This document shows, piece after piece, positions 5,285 through 12,393 of a DNA stretch of 13,181 bases (position 1 is its first letter; each line of letters starts with the position of its first letter). Location: contig JAQUEG010000006.1 in assembly GCA_028685275.1 (NCBI GenBank), positions 1 through 13,181 on the forward strand, read 5' to 3'. A model generated the notes under the pieces. The model ran no database searches. It worked only from the letters and a program-made list of their open reading frames with translations, and was not told the origin of the DNA. The position numbers were made by a program, and so were the translations under genes. Source of the stretch: Bacilli bacterium. GTDB taxonomy: Bacteria; Bacillota_I; Bacilli_A; RF39; UBA660.

Positions 5285-7008
5285 TTAATATCAAAGAAAA
5301 TGAACAATTAAGTATTCTAAATCATTCAGGTGCGCATTTATTAGCACATGCTATAAAAATTTTATATCCTAATGCATTATTTTGGGTAGGACCAGTTATT
5401 AGTGATGGTTTTTATTATGATATTGATTTAGGTGATCAAGTATTAAAAGAAGAAGATTTACCTAAAATTGAAGCAGAAATGAATCGTTTAGTGCAGTTAA
5501 ATATTCCCATTGTAAAAAAAGAAATTAATAAAGAAGAAGCATTTAAATTATTTAAAAATGATCAATATAAACTTGATTTACTGGAAAACATGGATGAAGA
5601 TATAGTTACTATTTATGAACAAGGTGACTTTATTGATTTATGTCGTGGCCCCCATGTGGAAAACACGAAAGAATTAAAAAACTATAAATTATTAAAAGTA
5701 TCCGGTGCTTATTATAAAGGTGATGCTAATAATAAGATGTTACAACGAGTATATGGAATTATATTTAAAACAAAAGAAGATTTAGTGAAACACTTAAATT
5801 ATTTAGAAGAAGCCAAAAAAAGAGATCATAAAAAACTGGGAAAAGAACTAGAACTATTTATGATTAGTGAATATGGTCTTGGGTTTCCTTTTTGGTTACC
5901 AAATGGCATGATTATTAGAAGAGAATTAGAAAGATTTTGGTATGAAGAACATGAAAAAGAAGGATATGTATTTATTCAAACCCCAATTATGTTAAACCAA
6001 GAATTATGGCAAATATCAGGGCATTGGGATAATTATCGTGAAAATATGTATATATCAGAAATAGATGATACTAAGTTTGCAATTAAACCAATGAATTGTC
6101 CGGGAGGATTATTAGTGTATAAAAATAGTTTACATTCATATCGTGATTTACCATTAAGAGTTGGTGAATTAGGGTTAGTTCATAGACATGAAGCATCAGG
6201 TGCTTTAAATGGTTTATTTAGGGTTCGTAATTTTACCCAAGATGATGCTCATATCTTTATGACAGAAGAACAAATAGAAAGTGAAGTTGTTCGTTTAATT
6301 AATTTTATTGACCGTATTTATAAAACTTTTGGTTTAGATTATAAAGTTGAATTATCAACAAGACCAGAAGAAAAATATATTGGTACAATTGAAACATGGG
6401 ATAAATCAGAACGTATTTTAGAAGAAGCTTGTAAGAAGGCAGGAAAAGAATGCAAAATTAATCCAGGTGATGGGGCTTTTTATGGTCCAAAATTAGATTT
6501 TCATATTCAGGATTCACTGGGGCGGGTTTGGCAATGTGCAACGATTCAGTTAGATGCGAATTTACCAGAACGCTTTGATTTAACTTATATTGATAAAGAT
6601 GGAACGAAGAAACGTCCAATCATGTTACATCGGGTTATTTATGGGGCGATTGAAAGATTTATTGGTATATTAATTGAACATTACGGTGGTGCTTTTCCGC
6701 TTTGGCTTTCGCCAGTACAAGTTAATATTATTCCCGTGAACAATGAATATCATTTAGGTTATGCACAAAATTTAAAAGATATTTTATTGAAAAACAAGAT
6801 TAGAGTGCAAATTGATGATAAAGATGAAAAATTAAGCTATAAAATTAGAGAATCACAAACTAAAAAAATCCCTTATACTGTTATTATTGGCGATCGGGAA
6901 AAAGAAAACGATACCGTTAGTTATCGTCGTTATGGTCAAAAAGAAACAATTAATTTAGATGGGCATAAATTTATAAAATTATTGGTTGATGAGATTAGAA
7001 ATAAATAA
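5281..7008 (+). CDS. thrS: Threonyl-tRNA synthetase, lacking the N-terminal TGS domain
   Basis: 575-residue class II synthetase that charges tRNA-Thr with threonine. It starts directly in the editing (N2) domain: H15-SGA-H19 is the HxxxH motif, and DLCRGPH supplies D119, C121 and H125 with the spacing of the E. coli editing site, so hydrolysis of Ser-tRNA-Thr should be intact. The catalytic core shows PMNCPGG, the motif 2 segment FRVRNFTQDDAHIF, and HRVIYGAIERF; the zinc ligands are C273, H324 and H450. The anticodon-binding domain begins near WLSPVQVNIIPV. Compared with about 640 residues in Bacillus, the 60-residue TGS domain is absent, and a separate 59-codon ORF occupies that stretch of DNA. 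AAAGGG lies about 9 bases before the ATG. Expression follows the upstream T-box. Identity is certain; the absence of TGS is seen directly, as no open frame upstream carries it. Confidence 0.97.
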   Translation: MINIKENEQLSILNHSGAHLLAHAIKILYPNALFWVGPVISDGFYYDIDLGDQVLKEEDLPKIEAEMNRLVQLNIPIVKKEINKEEAFKLFKNDQYKLDLLENMDEDIVTIYEQGDFIDLCRGPHVENTKELKNYKLLKVSGAYYKGDANNKMLQRVYGIIFKTKEDLVKHLNYLEEAKKRDHKKLGKELELFMISEYGLGFPFWLPNGMIIRRELERFWYEEHEKEGYVFIQTPIMLNQELWQISGHWDNYRENMYISEIDDTKFAIKPMNCPGGLLVYKNSLHSYRDLPLRVGELGLVHRHEASGALNGLFRVRNFTQDDAHIFMTEEQIESEVVRLINFIDRIYKTFGLDYKVELSTRPEEKYIGTIETWDKSERILEEACKKAGKECKINPGDGAFYGPKLDFHIQDSLGRVWQCATIQLDANLPERFDLTYIDKDGTKKRPIMLHRVIYGAIERFIGILIEHYGGAFPLWLSPVQVNIIPVNNEYHLGYAQNLKDILLKNKIRVQIDDKDEKLSYKIRESQTKKIPYTVIIGDREKENDTVSYRRYGQKETINLDGHKFIKLLVDEIRNK

Positions 7009-7026
7009 TAGAATTAGGTGACAACA

Positions 7027-7983
7027 GTGGTAGAAAATATTGGATCAAGTATTTATCAAGAAATGATGTATCATTTAAAAAATGATATTAATTATATTAA
7101 AAAAATTCCTGTTAAAATGCAAACCGAAGAAATGGCTTTATATGTAATCGAAAATAATATTAATTTATTTAAACATGTAAAATTTCAAAATGAAAAAGTA
7201 AGTTTAGAAGCAGTTAAACATAATAGTGAATTAATTCGTTATATTACTAATCCTAGTAAAAAGGTGCAAAAATTAGCTATTCAAAAAGCACCTTCTAATT
7301 TGCAATATATTAAAGAACCAGCTGAAGAAATATGCAAATTAGCGCTTGAACAAAATGGTGCTTGCTTACAATATATTGATAAACAAACAGATTTATTATG
7401 TGAAATTGCTGTAACTATTACTCCAGCCGCTTTACAATATGTAAAAAAGCAAACACCAATGATTTGTTCTTTAGCAGTTAGTAAAGATGGTAATATGTTA
7501 CAGTATGTAAAAGAACAAACGGAAAATATTTGTTTAAAAGCCGTAGCGCAAAATGGATTAGCATTACGTTTTGTAAAAAAAGCGACGCCTTTACTCCTAG
7601 AAACAGCAATAAAAGAAAATGGCTTAGCGTTACAATATGTAAAAAACCAAAACGAACCATTGTGTTTGTATGCTGTTTTTAATAATCCCTTAGCAATAAA
7701 ATATGTTAAAAAACAAACTTTACCAATTAAATTATTAGCGGTTAAAAAGAATGGGATGATACTTCGTTTTATAAAGGAACAAACCGAAGAAATTTGTTTA
7801 GAAGCATTAAAACAAAATCCTGATTCATTACAGTACATAAAAGAAAAAACACCGTTATACAAAGCCGAAGCAATTAAGTATAGTTTATTAAATTGGAAAA
7901 ATGATAAAGATTATTTAGCAAAATTAACTGATAATAAATTAAAAAAAGCAGTTTTAAAAGTATTAGCAACTAAAATAAATTAA
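7027..7983 (+). CDS. DUF4116-type repeat protein (eleven 22-residue units)
   Basis: 318 residues, built almost wholly of a tandem 22-residue unit with the pattern LxAVxxNGxALQYVKxQTxxIC, matching what I know of the DUF4116 repeat family (function unknown; found in bacteria and some large viruses). After a short N-terminal segment (residues 1-37, whose second half is a degenerate unit), eleven units run without any insertion from residue 38 to 279; a 39-residue helical tail follows. The units are likely helix-turn-helix pairs stacking into a solenoid used for binding. No signal peptide or membrane segment. Start choice: GTG at 7027 has TTAGGTGA six bases ahead; another GTG at 7018 lies within that ribosome site and has none of its own. 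Placed 18 bases after thrS and 20 before hemW, so it is co-transcribed under T-box control. The ligand or partner is unknown. Confidence 0.8.
   Translation: MVENIGSSIYQEMMYHLKNDINYIKKIPVKMQTEEMALYVIENNINLFKHVKFQNEKVSLEAVKHNSELIRYITNPSKKVQKLAIQKAPSNLQYIKEPAEEICKLALEQNGACLQYIDKQTDLLCEIAVTITPAALQYVKKQTPMICSLAVSKDGNMLQYVKEQTENICLKAVAQNGLALRFVKKATPLLLETAIKENGLALQYVKNQNEPLCLYAVFNNPLAIKYVKKQTLPIKLLAVKKNGMILRFIKEQTEEICLEALKQNPDSLQYIKEKTPLYKAEAIKYSLLNWKNDKDYLAKLTDNKLKKAVLKVLATKIN
7138..7863 (+). repeat. Eleven in-frame 66-bp coding repeats
   Basis: Each unit encodes 22 residues (examples: KLALEQNGACLQYIDKQTD.. and LLAVKKNGMILRFIKEQTE..). Spacing is exact over 726 bases, with no indel. The DNA itself has diverged clearly between units, so this is an old array maintained by protein structure and not a recent expansion. 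Confidence 0.85.
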
Positions 7984-8003
7984 TAGTAAGTAATGGTGAT
8001 CAT

Positions 8004-9089
8004 ATGAAAGCAGTTTATATACATATTCCTTTTTGTTCTAGTATTTGTTCTTATTGTGATTTTTGTAAAGTGTTATATCAAAAACAATGGATTAAACCAT
8101 ATTTATCAAATTTAGAACAAGAAATAAAAAATCAGTACCAAGGGGAATTAGTTAAAACATTATATATTGGTGGTGGAACACCTACTAGTTTGAATTTAAC
8201 GGAATTAAAACAACTTTTAAATATTACTAAGTTATTTAACTTAACTAAATTAGAAGAATTTACGGTTGAATGTAATGTGGAAAATTTAACCGTTCCTAAA
8301 TTAAAATTAATGAAACAATTTGGTGTTAATCGTTTAAGTATTGGTGTTCAAACCTTTAACCAAAAACATTTAACCTTTCTTAATCGGCATCATCAATTAA
8401 AACAAGTTCAAACTATTATTAAAAAAGCGCGTTTTTTAGGTTTTAATAATATAAATATTGATTTAATGTTTGGTTTTCCTAAACAAACTTTACGGGGGTT
8501 AAAATTTGATTTAAAACAAGCTTTAAAATTAAAAACGGAACATTTATCAATTTATTCTTTAATAATTGAAAATAATACTCTTTTAAGGATTAATAAAGTT
8601 CCTTCTATTAATGAAGATTTAAATGCTAAGATGTATTATTATATTAATAAGATATTAAATAAACATGATTATCTTCATTATGAAATAAGTAATTATGCGA
8701 AACCGGGATATCAATCAAATCATAATTTAATTTATTGGCAAAATGAAGAATATTATGGGTTTGGTTTAGGAGCAGTTTCTTATTTAAATAAGGTAAGATA
8801 TGAAAACACCCGTAGTATTACTAATTATTTAAAAGGTCAATATTTAAAACAAAAAACTAATATAACTAAAAAAGAAATGATGGAAAATGAAATGATTTTA
8901 GGTTTACGTCAATTAACAGGTGTTAACATATTAAAGTTTAAGCAAAAATATAAGACAGATATCAAAAAAGTTTTTCCTATTACTAAATTATTAAAAGAAA
9001 AATTATTAATAGAAGAAAATAATTATTTATTTATTCCCGAATCAAAAATATTTATTGCTAATGAAATCTTGCTAAATTTTATTGATTAG
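8004..9089 (+). CDS. hemW: HemW-like radical SAM protein (coproporphyrinogen III oxidase-like)
   Basis: 361 residues. The N-terminal YIHIPFCSSICSYCDFCK carries the radical-SAM cluster motif C11-x3-C15-x2-C18, with a further Cys at 21; GGGTPT (56-61) is the SAM-binding glycine motif, and NRLSIGVQTFNQKHL, NIDLMFGFPKQT and EISNYAKPGYQSNHNLIYW are typical HemW blocks. HemW proteins were long misnamed HemN; family members studied bind heme and act as heme chaperones, and they are not oxidases. The length is slightly below the usual 375-380. It lies third in the thrS transcript. No heme or respiratory gene is visible here, so whether it handles heme in this organism is open. The ribosome site is weak (GGTGA, about 7995-7999). 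Confidence 0.88.
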   Translation: MKAVYIHIPFCSSICSYCDFCKVLYQKQWIKPYLSNLEQEIKNQYQGELVKTLYIGGGTPTSLNLTELKQLLNITKLFNLTKLEEFTVECNVENLTVPKLKLMKQFGVNRLSIGVQTFNQKHLTFLNRHHQLKQVQTIIKKARFLGFNNINIDLMFGFPKQTLRGLKFDLKQALKLKTEHLSIYSLIIENNTLLRINKVPSINEDLNAKMYYYINKILNKHDYLHYEISNYAKPGYQSNHNLIYWQNEEYYGFGLGAVSYLNKVRYENTRSITNYLKGQYLKQKTNITKKEMMENEMILGLRQLTGVNILKFKQKYKTDIKKVFPITKLLKEKLLIEENNYLFIPESKIFIANEILLNFID

Positions 9090-9120
9090 GGTAAAATTTA
9101 AATAGAATGGTGGTAAAAAA

Positions 9121-9813
9121 ATGAGAGGTAAAATAATTTTGATTGAAGGCACTGATTGTTCCGGTAAACAAACACAATCAGAAAATCTAGTGAAAAGATT
9201 ACAAGAAGATAATATTCCAGTTAAAATTGTATCATTTCCTAATTATAATTCACCAACGGGTAGGATTATTGGGGGGCCTTATTTAGGTAAACAGCAGATT
9301 GGTGAAAGTTGGTTTAAAGAAGGTGCCGCTAATGTTAATCCGAAGGTTAGTTCTTTATATTTTGCTGCCGATCGTTACTATAATTTAAAAACGATTAATG
9401 ATTTATTAGACCAAGGAATTAATGTTATCCTTGATCGTTATGTTTTTTCTAATATGGCCCACCAAGGTGGAAAGATAACCAATAAAGAAGAACGTTATAA
9501 ATTTTATCAATGGATTGATGATTTAGAATTTAAACTTATTGGTTTACCATATCCTGATATGATTATTCTTTTGTATATGCCATATCAATATAGTATAGAA
9601 TTAAGAAATAAGCGGAAAGAAATAGGAGATGGTCATGAATCTTCTACCGATCATTTAATTAATGCGGAAACTTCCTATTTAGAATTAGCAAATCTTTATC
9701 ATTATCACATTATTAATTGTGTTAAAGATAATCAAATTAGAACGATTACTAATATTAATGAAGAATTATATAAATATGTTAAAAACCAATTTACAAAAAA
9801 CAAAACAAAGTAA
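9121..9813 (+). CDS. tmk: Thymidylate kinase (dTMP kinase)
   Basis: 230-residue P-loop nucleoside monophosphate kinase expected to phosphorylate dTMP to dTDP with ATP for DNA synthesis. The P-loop is GTDCSGKQT (10-18). DRYVFSNMAHQ starts at D105-R106-Y107, the DR[YH] motif of thymidylate kinases, and SLYFAADRYYN is the usual helix before it. It belongs to the longer variant in which the P-loop reads (T/L)D-x-SGKxTQ, unlike the E-GAGK form of E. coli Tmk, and it carries an extended FPNYNSPTGRIIGGPYLG loop. A GGTGG ribosome site stands 7 bases before ATG. It is the last gene of the thrS operon; its end faces the sigK stop only 10 bases away. A deoxynucleoside kinase with another substrate is a less likely reading. 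Confidence 0.88.
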   Translation: MRGKIILIEGTDCSGKQTQSENLVKRLQEDNIPVKIVSFPNYNSPTGRIIGGPYLGKQQIGESWFKEGAANVNPKVSSLYFAADRYYNLKTINDLLDQGINVILDRYVFSNMAHQGGKITNKEERYKFYQWIDDLEFKLIGLPYPDMIILLYMPYQYSIELRNKRKEIGDGHESSTDHLINAETSYLELANLYHYHIINCVKDNQIRTITNINEELYKYVKNQFTKNKTK

Positions 9814-9823
9814 AGAGCAATAA

Positions 9824-10522
9824 TTAATTTAAGTGTTTATTATCTTTAATAAATTCTCTTAATAATTTAGTTAAAGCTCTTTTTTCAATTCTTGAAACAT
9901 AACTACGACTAATATTTAATTCTTTAGCAATTTCTTTTTGGGTTATTTCTCTATTACCTTCTAAACCATATCTTTTAATCAGAATAATTTTTTCTCTATT
10001 TGTAAGAATATTCATATATTTTTTTAATAACATAATATTATCTTTAATATCTATTAATTCAATAAAATCAGGTTTTGGTGTTTTCAAAATATCTAAGAAA
10101 GTTATTTCATTACCATCTTTATCAAAGCCAATCGCATCATTGATACTAATATTTTTATTATTCTTTTTATCACTACGAAAATGCATTAATATTTCATTTT
10201 CAATACAACGCGCACAATAAGTAGTAATTCTGGTACCATGTTGTTTGGAAAATGTATCAATGCCTTTAATTAAACCAATGGTACCAATACTGATGAGATC
10301 ATCCATCTCATCTTTTTTATAATCATATTTTTTGACAATATGAGCCACTAACCGGAGATTATGCTCAATTAATTTATTACGAGCTTCTTTATCACCTAAT
10401 AATAAATTCTTAATGTATTCTTCTTCTTCTTCTTTTGATAAAGGATCAGGGAAAGCGTTAGTAGAATATGAACCAGTTAAAATCATATTTTTAATTAATT
10501 CAATAAAAAAAGTAAATAACAT
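9824..10522 (-). CDS. sigK: RNA polymerase sigma factor, SigK family (late mother-cell sporulation sigma)
   Basis: 232 residues. The block NAFPDPLSKEEEEEY, EHNLRLVAHIVKK, DLISIGTIGLIKGI, YCARCIENEILMHFR and the region 4 helix-turn-helix TQKEIAKELNISRSYVSRIEKRAL (from about 194) follow B. subtilis SigK closely along the whole length. Region 2 therefore binds core polymerase and the -10 box, region 4 the -35 box. The start is ATG at 10522: on the minus strand AGAAGAGGTG stands six bases before it, whereas the upstream in-frame GTG (10531) lies inside that ribosome site. The first 18 residues are hydrophobic and precede Y19-STNAFPDPL, the same position where B. subtilis pro-SigK is cut by SpoIVFB, so a pro-sequence seems kept. 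The gene is uninterrupted, with no skin-like element. It is convergent with tmk. SigE is the nearest alternative, but the N-terminus and NAFP motif favour SigK. Confidence 0.88.
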   Translation of the reverse strand: MLFTFFIELIKNMILTGSYSTNAFPDPLSKEEEEEYIKNLLLGDKEARNKLIEHNLRLVAHIVKKYDYKKDEMDDLISIGTIGLIKGIDTFSKQHGTRITTYCARCIENEILMHFRSDKKNNKNISINDAIGFDKDGNEITFLDILKTPKPDFIELIDIKDNIMLLKKYMNILTNREKIILIKRYGLEGNREITQKEIAKELNISRSYVSRIEKRALTKLLREFIKDNKHLN

Positions 10523-10616
10523 TTTAAACACCTCTTCTAATTAAGTTTATTATTTAGAGCTAAAAATAGAATAAAAGGTGTTAATATGTCGAATTAGGAT
10601 GATACTTATTTATCAA

Positions 10617-10645
10617 TTGACAACTAGTTATATTTATGTTAAATT
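10617..10645 (+). promoter_or_regulatory. SigA-type promoter with extended -10, for the 10751 gene
   Basis: TTGACA (10617-10622), 17-nt spacer, TAAATT (10640-10645) preceded by TGT, an extended -10 (TGn). It points away from sigK and gives a leader of roughly 100 bases before the gene at 10751. Confidence 0.65.
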
Positions 10646-10702
10646 ATTTACGCAATGGAAATTTAAATAATAATAGGGGGATTTAAAATAATATTAATAT
10701 TT

Positions 10703-10727
10703 TAACCAACTGTTATTGGTTATTTTT
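10703..10727 (+). terminator. Terminator-like hairpin in the leader of the 10751 gene
   Basis: Arms TAACCAA (10703-10709) and TTGGTTA (10716-10722), loop CTGTTA, then five Ts (10723-10727). It sits between the promoter and the start codon, so it may act as an attenuator. The stem is weak, and no riboswitch or leader peptide is recognisable; the AGGGGG at 10675-10680 resembles a ribosome site but no start codon follows it at a useful distance. Confidence 0.35.
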
Positions 10728-10750
10728 AATTTAAAGAGGGGAAATGAAAA

Positions 10751-11515
10751 ATGCAATTATTAATTATTTGGTTAAGTTCAGTGGTTGCAAGTTTTATTAT
10801 GGAGATAGCAAATGACTTAAGGTTGGTTAAAGATGTTGCTGATAATGATTGTAAGATTGATATTAATAAATTAAAAAAATTTTCCCATGAAGAAAATTTT
10901 AAATATTCAAAAACAGTACTATTATCATTGTTAATACCATTTATAAATCTTATGGGAGTGTTACAAAGAACTGTTCAATATAATAATGAAAGAACAATGA
11001 TTATAGATAAATTAAATGTGTTAGATGCTTTAATTCCTATGACAAAGGAAGAAATTGAAGAATACAAACAAAAACCAACGTCTCTAAAGGCCTTAGTAAT
11101 GACGGCAAAATCAACTATAATAGCAAAAGAAGAAATAATAACTGTAAGTTTCAATAAAAATGATAAATATAATTTAATTAGGTTTAGAATTGATGAAAAT
11201 AATAATAAAATAATTACTGAAGTTGAAGGACCAATTGCTGATTTATCAATTTTTGAGCAAAGGGTACAATTAGAAACTGAAATAAAAAAAAGAATTTCGA
11301 ATGAGGAATTAAAAGAAATACTAAAAGAAGGAAATACCACTATCGATTTAAGTAGTTTGCCATTTAAAGATGAAATTATAGATATTGAATTAAATAATAA
11401 TGTTATACCTCATAAAAAACAATTAGAAGAATTTAAAAATATTATTAGTAATTTAAATGATTCATCAATTAAAAAAACAAAAGAAAAAGAAAAAGATCTT
11501 ACTTTAAAAAAATAA
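10751..11515 (+). CDS. Hypothetical two-TM membrane protein
   Basis: 254 residues of unknown family. The N-terminus is hydrophobic (residues 1-17, LLIIWLSSVVASFIM) and may be a signal anchor. A second hydrophobic segment spans about 55-71 (TVLLSLLIPFINLMGVL). Between them is a charged loop of about 35 residues; after them comes a soluble domain of about 180 residues rich in Lys, Glu, Ile and Asn, with a beta-like stretch (TVSFNKNDKYNLIRFRIDENNN) and a Lys/Glu-rich end. The start is fixed by AAAGAGGGG about 10 bases upstream; an ATG at 10744 is in another frame and stops soon. It has its own promoter (10617-10645) and terminator (11521-11559), so it is a single-gene unit. It does not resemble the two proteins that follow. 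Confidence 0.75.
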   Translation: MQLLIIWLSSVVASFIMEIANDLRLVKDVADNDCKIDINKLKKFSHEENFKYSKTVLLSLLIPFINLMGVLQRTVQYNNERTMIIDKLNVLDALIPMTKEEIEEYKQKPTSLKALVMTAKSTIIAKEEIITVSFNKNDKYNLIRFRIDENNNKIITEVEGPIADLSIFEQRVQLETEIKKRISNEELKEILKEGNTTIDLSSLPFKDEIIDIELNNNVIPHKKQLEEFKNIISNLNDSSIKKTKEKEKDLTLKK

Positions 11516-11520
11516 ATAAT

Positions 11521-11559
11521 AAAAAACTAATTATATTATTAAAGTATAATTAGTTTTTT
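11521..11559 (+). terminator. Strong rho-independent terminator (possibly bidirectional)
   Basis: A perfect 15-bp stem, AAAAAACTAATTATA (11521-11535) with TATAATTAGTTTTTT (11545-11559), and a 9-nt loop. The A-run on one side and T-run on the other would let it work on both strands. It lies 5 bases after the stop of the 10751 gene. Confidence 0.85.
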
Positions 11560-11583
11560 GATTAAATTTATACATTTTTAATA

Positions 11584-11612
11584 TTGACAATTATTGCCTG
11601 ATTATATATAAT
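11584..11612 (+). promoter_or_regulatory. Perfect-consensus SigA promoter for the tandem paralogue pair
   Basis: TTGACA (11584-11589), exactly 17 nt, TATAAT (11607-11612): a full match to the SigA consensus in both boxes. The leader is about 22 bases and holds a consensus AAGGAG (11628-11633) eight bases before ATG 11642. Such strong signals are odd in front of a gene that appears frameshifted. Confidence 0.8.
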
Positions 11613-11641
11613 AATAAGCTATGTAAGAAGGAGAAGCATAC

Positions 11642-11878
11642 ATGGAATATAGTGAAGAACAAAAACAAGAGTTAGTCGAATGTTATAAATCATTAATAAA
11701 AAAACGAGAAAAATATTATGATGATAATTGGCAAAATACTAATGAAAAAATAGAATATAATAAGGAACTTGCCATTTTATTTCAAAATATTCATAATTAT
11801 GAATTATTATATGAATTAGTTATCAATTATCCTAAATATATAAAAAAACAAAAAAAAATTCATTTATTTTCTTTATAA
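11642..11878 (+). CDS. N-terminal part of a frame-split two-TM membrane protein
   Basis: A frame of 78 codons with a consensus promoter and AAGGAG ribosome site, so expression is very likely. It encodes a charged helical segment (MEYSEEQKQELVECYKSLIKK...) and ends soon after a Lys/Gln run with KKIHLFSL and TAA. In the -1 frame the sequence continues without a stop from the A-rich stretch (11842-11858) to 12327. That continuation encodes two membrane segments, a coiled coil and a C-terminal domain that parallel the intact gene at 12394-13083, which also begins MEY. Joined by a -1 shift after codon 72, the product is 228 residues against 229 for the paralogue. So this is the 5' half of one gene: either interrupted by an A-run indel, or read through by ribosomal frameshifting or transcript slippage. 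The standalone 78-residue product would be soluble. Confidence 0.65.
   Translation: MEYSEEQKQELVECYKSLIKKREKYYDDNWQNTNEKIEYNKELAILFQNIHNYELLYELVINYPKYIKKQKKIHLFSL
11842..11858 (+). other. Slippery A-runs at the frame switch (possible -1 frameshift site)
   Basis: Seven As (11842-11848), one C, nine As (11850-11858). In the zero frame both runs contain the heptamer A AAA AAA (11842-11848 and 11851-11857) in the correct X XXY YYZ phase, the type of site used for -1 frameshifting in bacterial insertion sequences and dnaX. Runs of nine or more As also cause RNA polymerase slippage in AT-rich genomes. After the second heptamer the -1 frame continues N-S-F, directly aligning with K-N-C-F before TM1 of the paralogue. 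No clear stimulatory hairpin was found downstream. Confidence 0.5.
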
Positions 11879-12033
11879 TTATATTATTAACAACAACTAG
11901 TTTAAGTAGTATTTGGCAAATTGTAAATAATATAGGGACATTATCAATAACAATTTCTTTATCGATAATTATTAGTTTAGGAAGTGCTTTAATAAAGTAT
12001 CATAATAAGATTAAAGAACCAAAAAAAATTATT

Positions 12034-12327
12034 ATGGAAAATGATTTAGAACAAATTGAAACAGGAATAACTAATGATAAAAATTTACAAATTGAATATG
12101 AAGAAAAAATAAAAACACTTGAAAAGCAAATGCAACAAAATATTGAAATTATCAGGGACGAAATTAATCCGGAAATTGAGCAATATTATGCGTTATTAAA
12201 TGCAAATTTAACAAATAATGAAAAATTAACATTTAGGTTACCTGAAAAACCAATTAATATGTTTCAACGTAATATAAAAGAAGATTATAAACCTGAAAAA
12301 CAATATTCTAAAGTACTTGTTCGATAA
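12034..12327 (+). CDS. C-terminal part of the frame-split membrane protein (open from 11842 in this frame)
   Basis: The first ATG in this frame is at 12034, but no ribosome site precedes it and the frame is open back through 11857, so it is best read as the 3' half of the gene starting at 11642. The stretch 11857-12033 encodes two hydrophobic segments, FIFFIIILLTTTSLSSIW and GTLSITISLSIIISLGSALI, separated by a short loop. They line up with TM1 and TM2 of the downstream paralogue. After them come a Glu/Lys coiled coil and the end motif NPEIEQYYALLN..NEKLTFRLPE, comparable to RPVINQTYEYLN..KEKAELDFPE in the gene at 12394. Reading stays clean to TAA at 12325-12327, and similarity to the paralogue persists to the end (KQYSKVL against EGYAKTL). 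Lack of further stops suggests a recent lesion or real recoding. Confidence 0.6.
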   Translation: MENDLEQIETGITNDKNLQIEYEEKIKTLEKQMQQNIEIIRDEINPEIEQYYALLNANLTNNEKLTFRLPEKPINMFQRNIKEDYKPEKQYSKVLVR

Positions 12328-12343
12328 AATTATATATTGTTTA

Positions 12344-12379
12344 TTAATAAATTATATATTATATATTATAATTTATTAA
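12344..12379 (+). repeat. AT inverted repeat directly before a ribosome site
   Basis: Arms TTAATAAATTATA (12344-12356) and TATAATTTATTAA (12367-12379), a perfect 13-bp match with a 10-nt loop, ending one base before the GAGGAGG ribosome site of the 12394 gene. No T-run follows, so it is not a typical terminator; an intercistronic stabilising hairpin is possible. With only A and T, chance is a real alternative. Confidence 0.4.
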
Positions 12380-12393
12380 AGAGGAGGAAAAAA

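Noticed and set aside
7281..7862. 193-codon minus-strand frame opposite the DUF4116 repeats
   Set aside because: It is the antisense shadow of the periodic repeat (same 66-bp period) and has no ribosome site.
7138..7863. CRISPR-like or satellite repeat reading of the 66-bp periodicity
   Set aside because: The repeats are coding, in frame and diverged at DNA level, with no spacer-repeat structure.
9812..9880. AAAGAGC ... GCTCTTT pair at the tmk/sigK junction as a shared terminator
   Set aside because: The arms are about 55 bases apart and lie partly within the sigK coding region; no compact hairpin with T-run was found.
10560..10600. Possible SigE-type promoter for sigK on the minus strand (GACATATT near 10582-10589)
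   Set aside because: The -35-like match is partial, and no CATACA-like -10 lies at the right distance.
12337..12393. N-terminal extension of the last gene back to 12337
   Set aside because: It would use a rare start without a ribosome site and read through the AT inverted repeat; GAGGAGG at 12381-12387 fixes the start at 12394.
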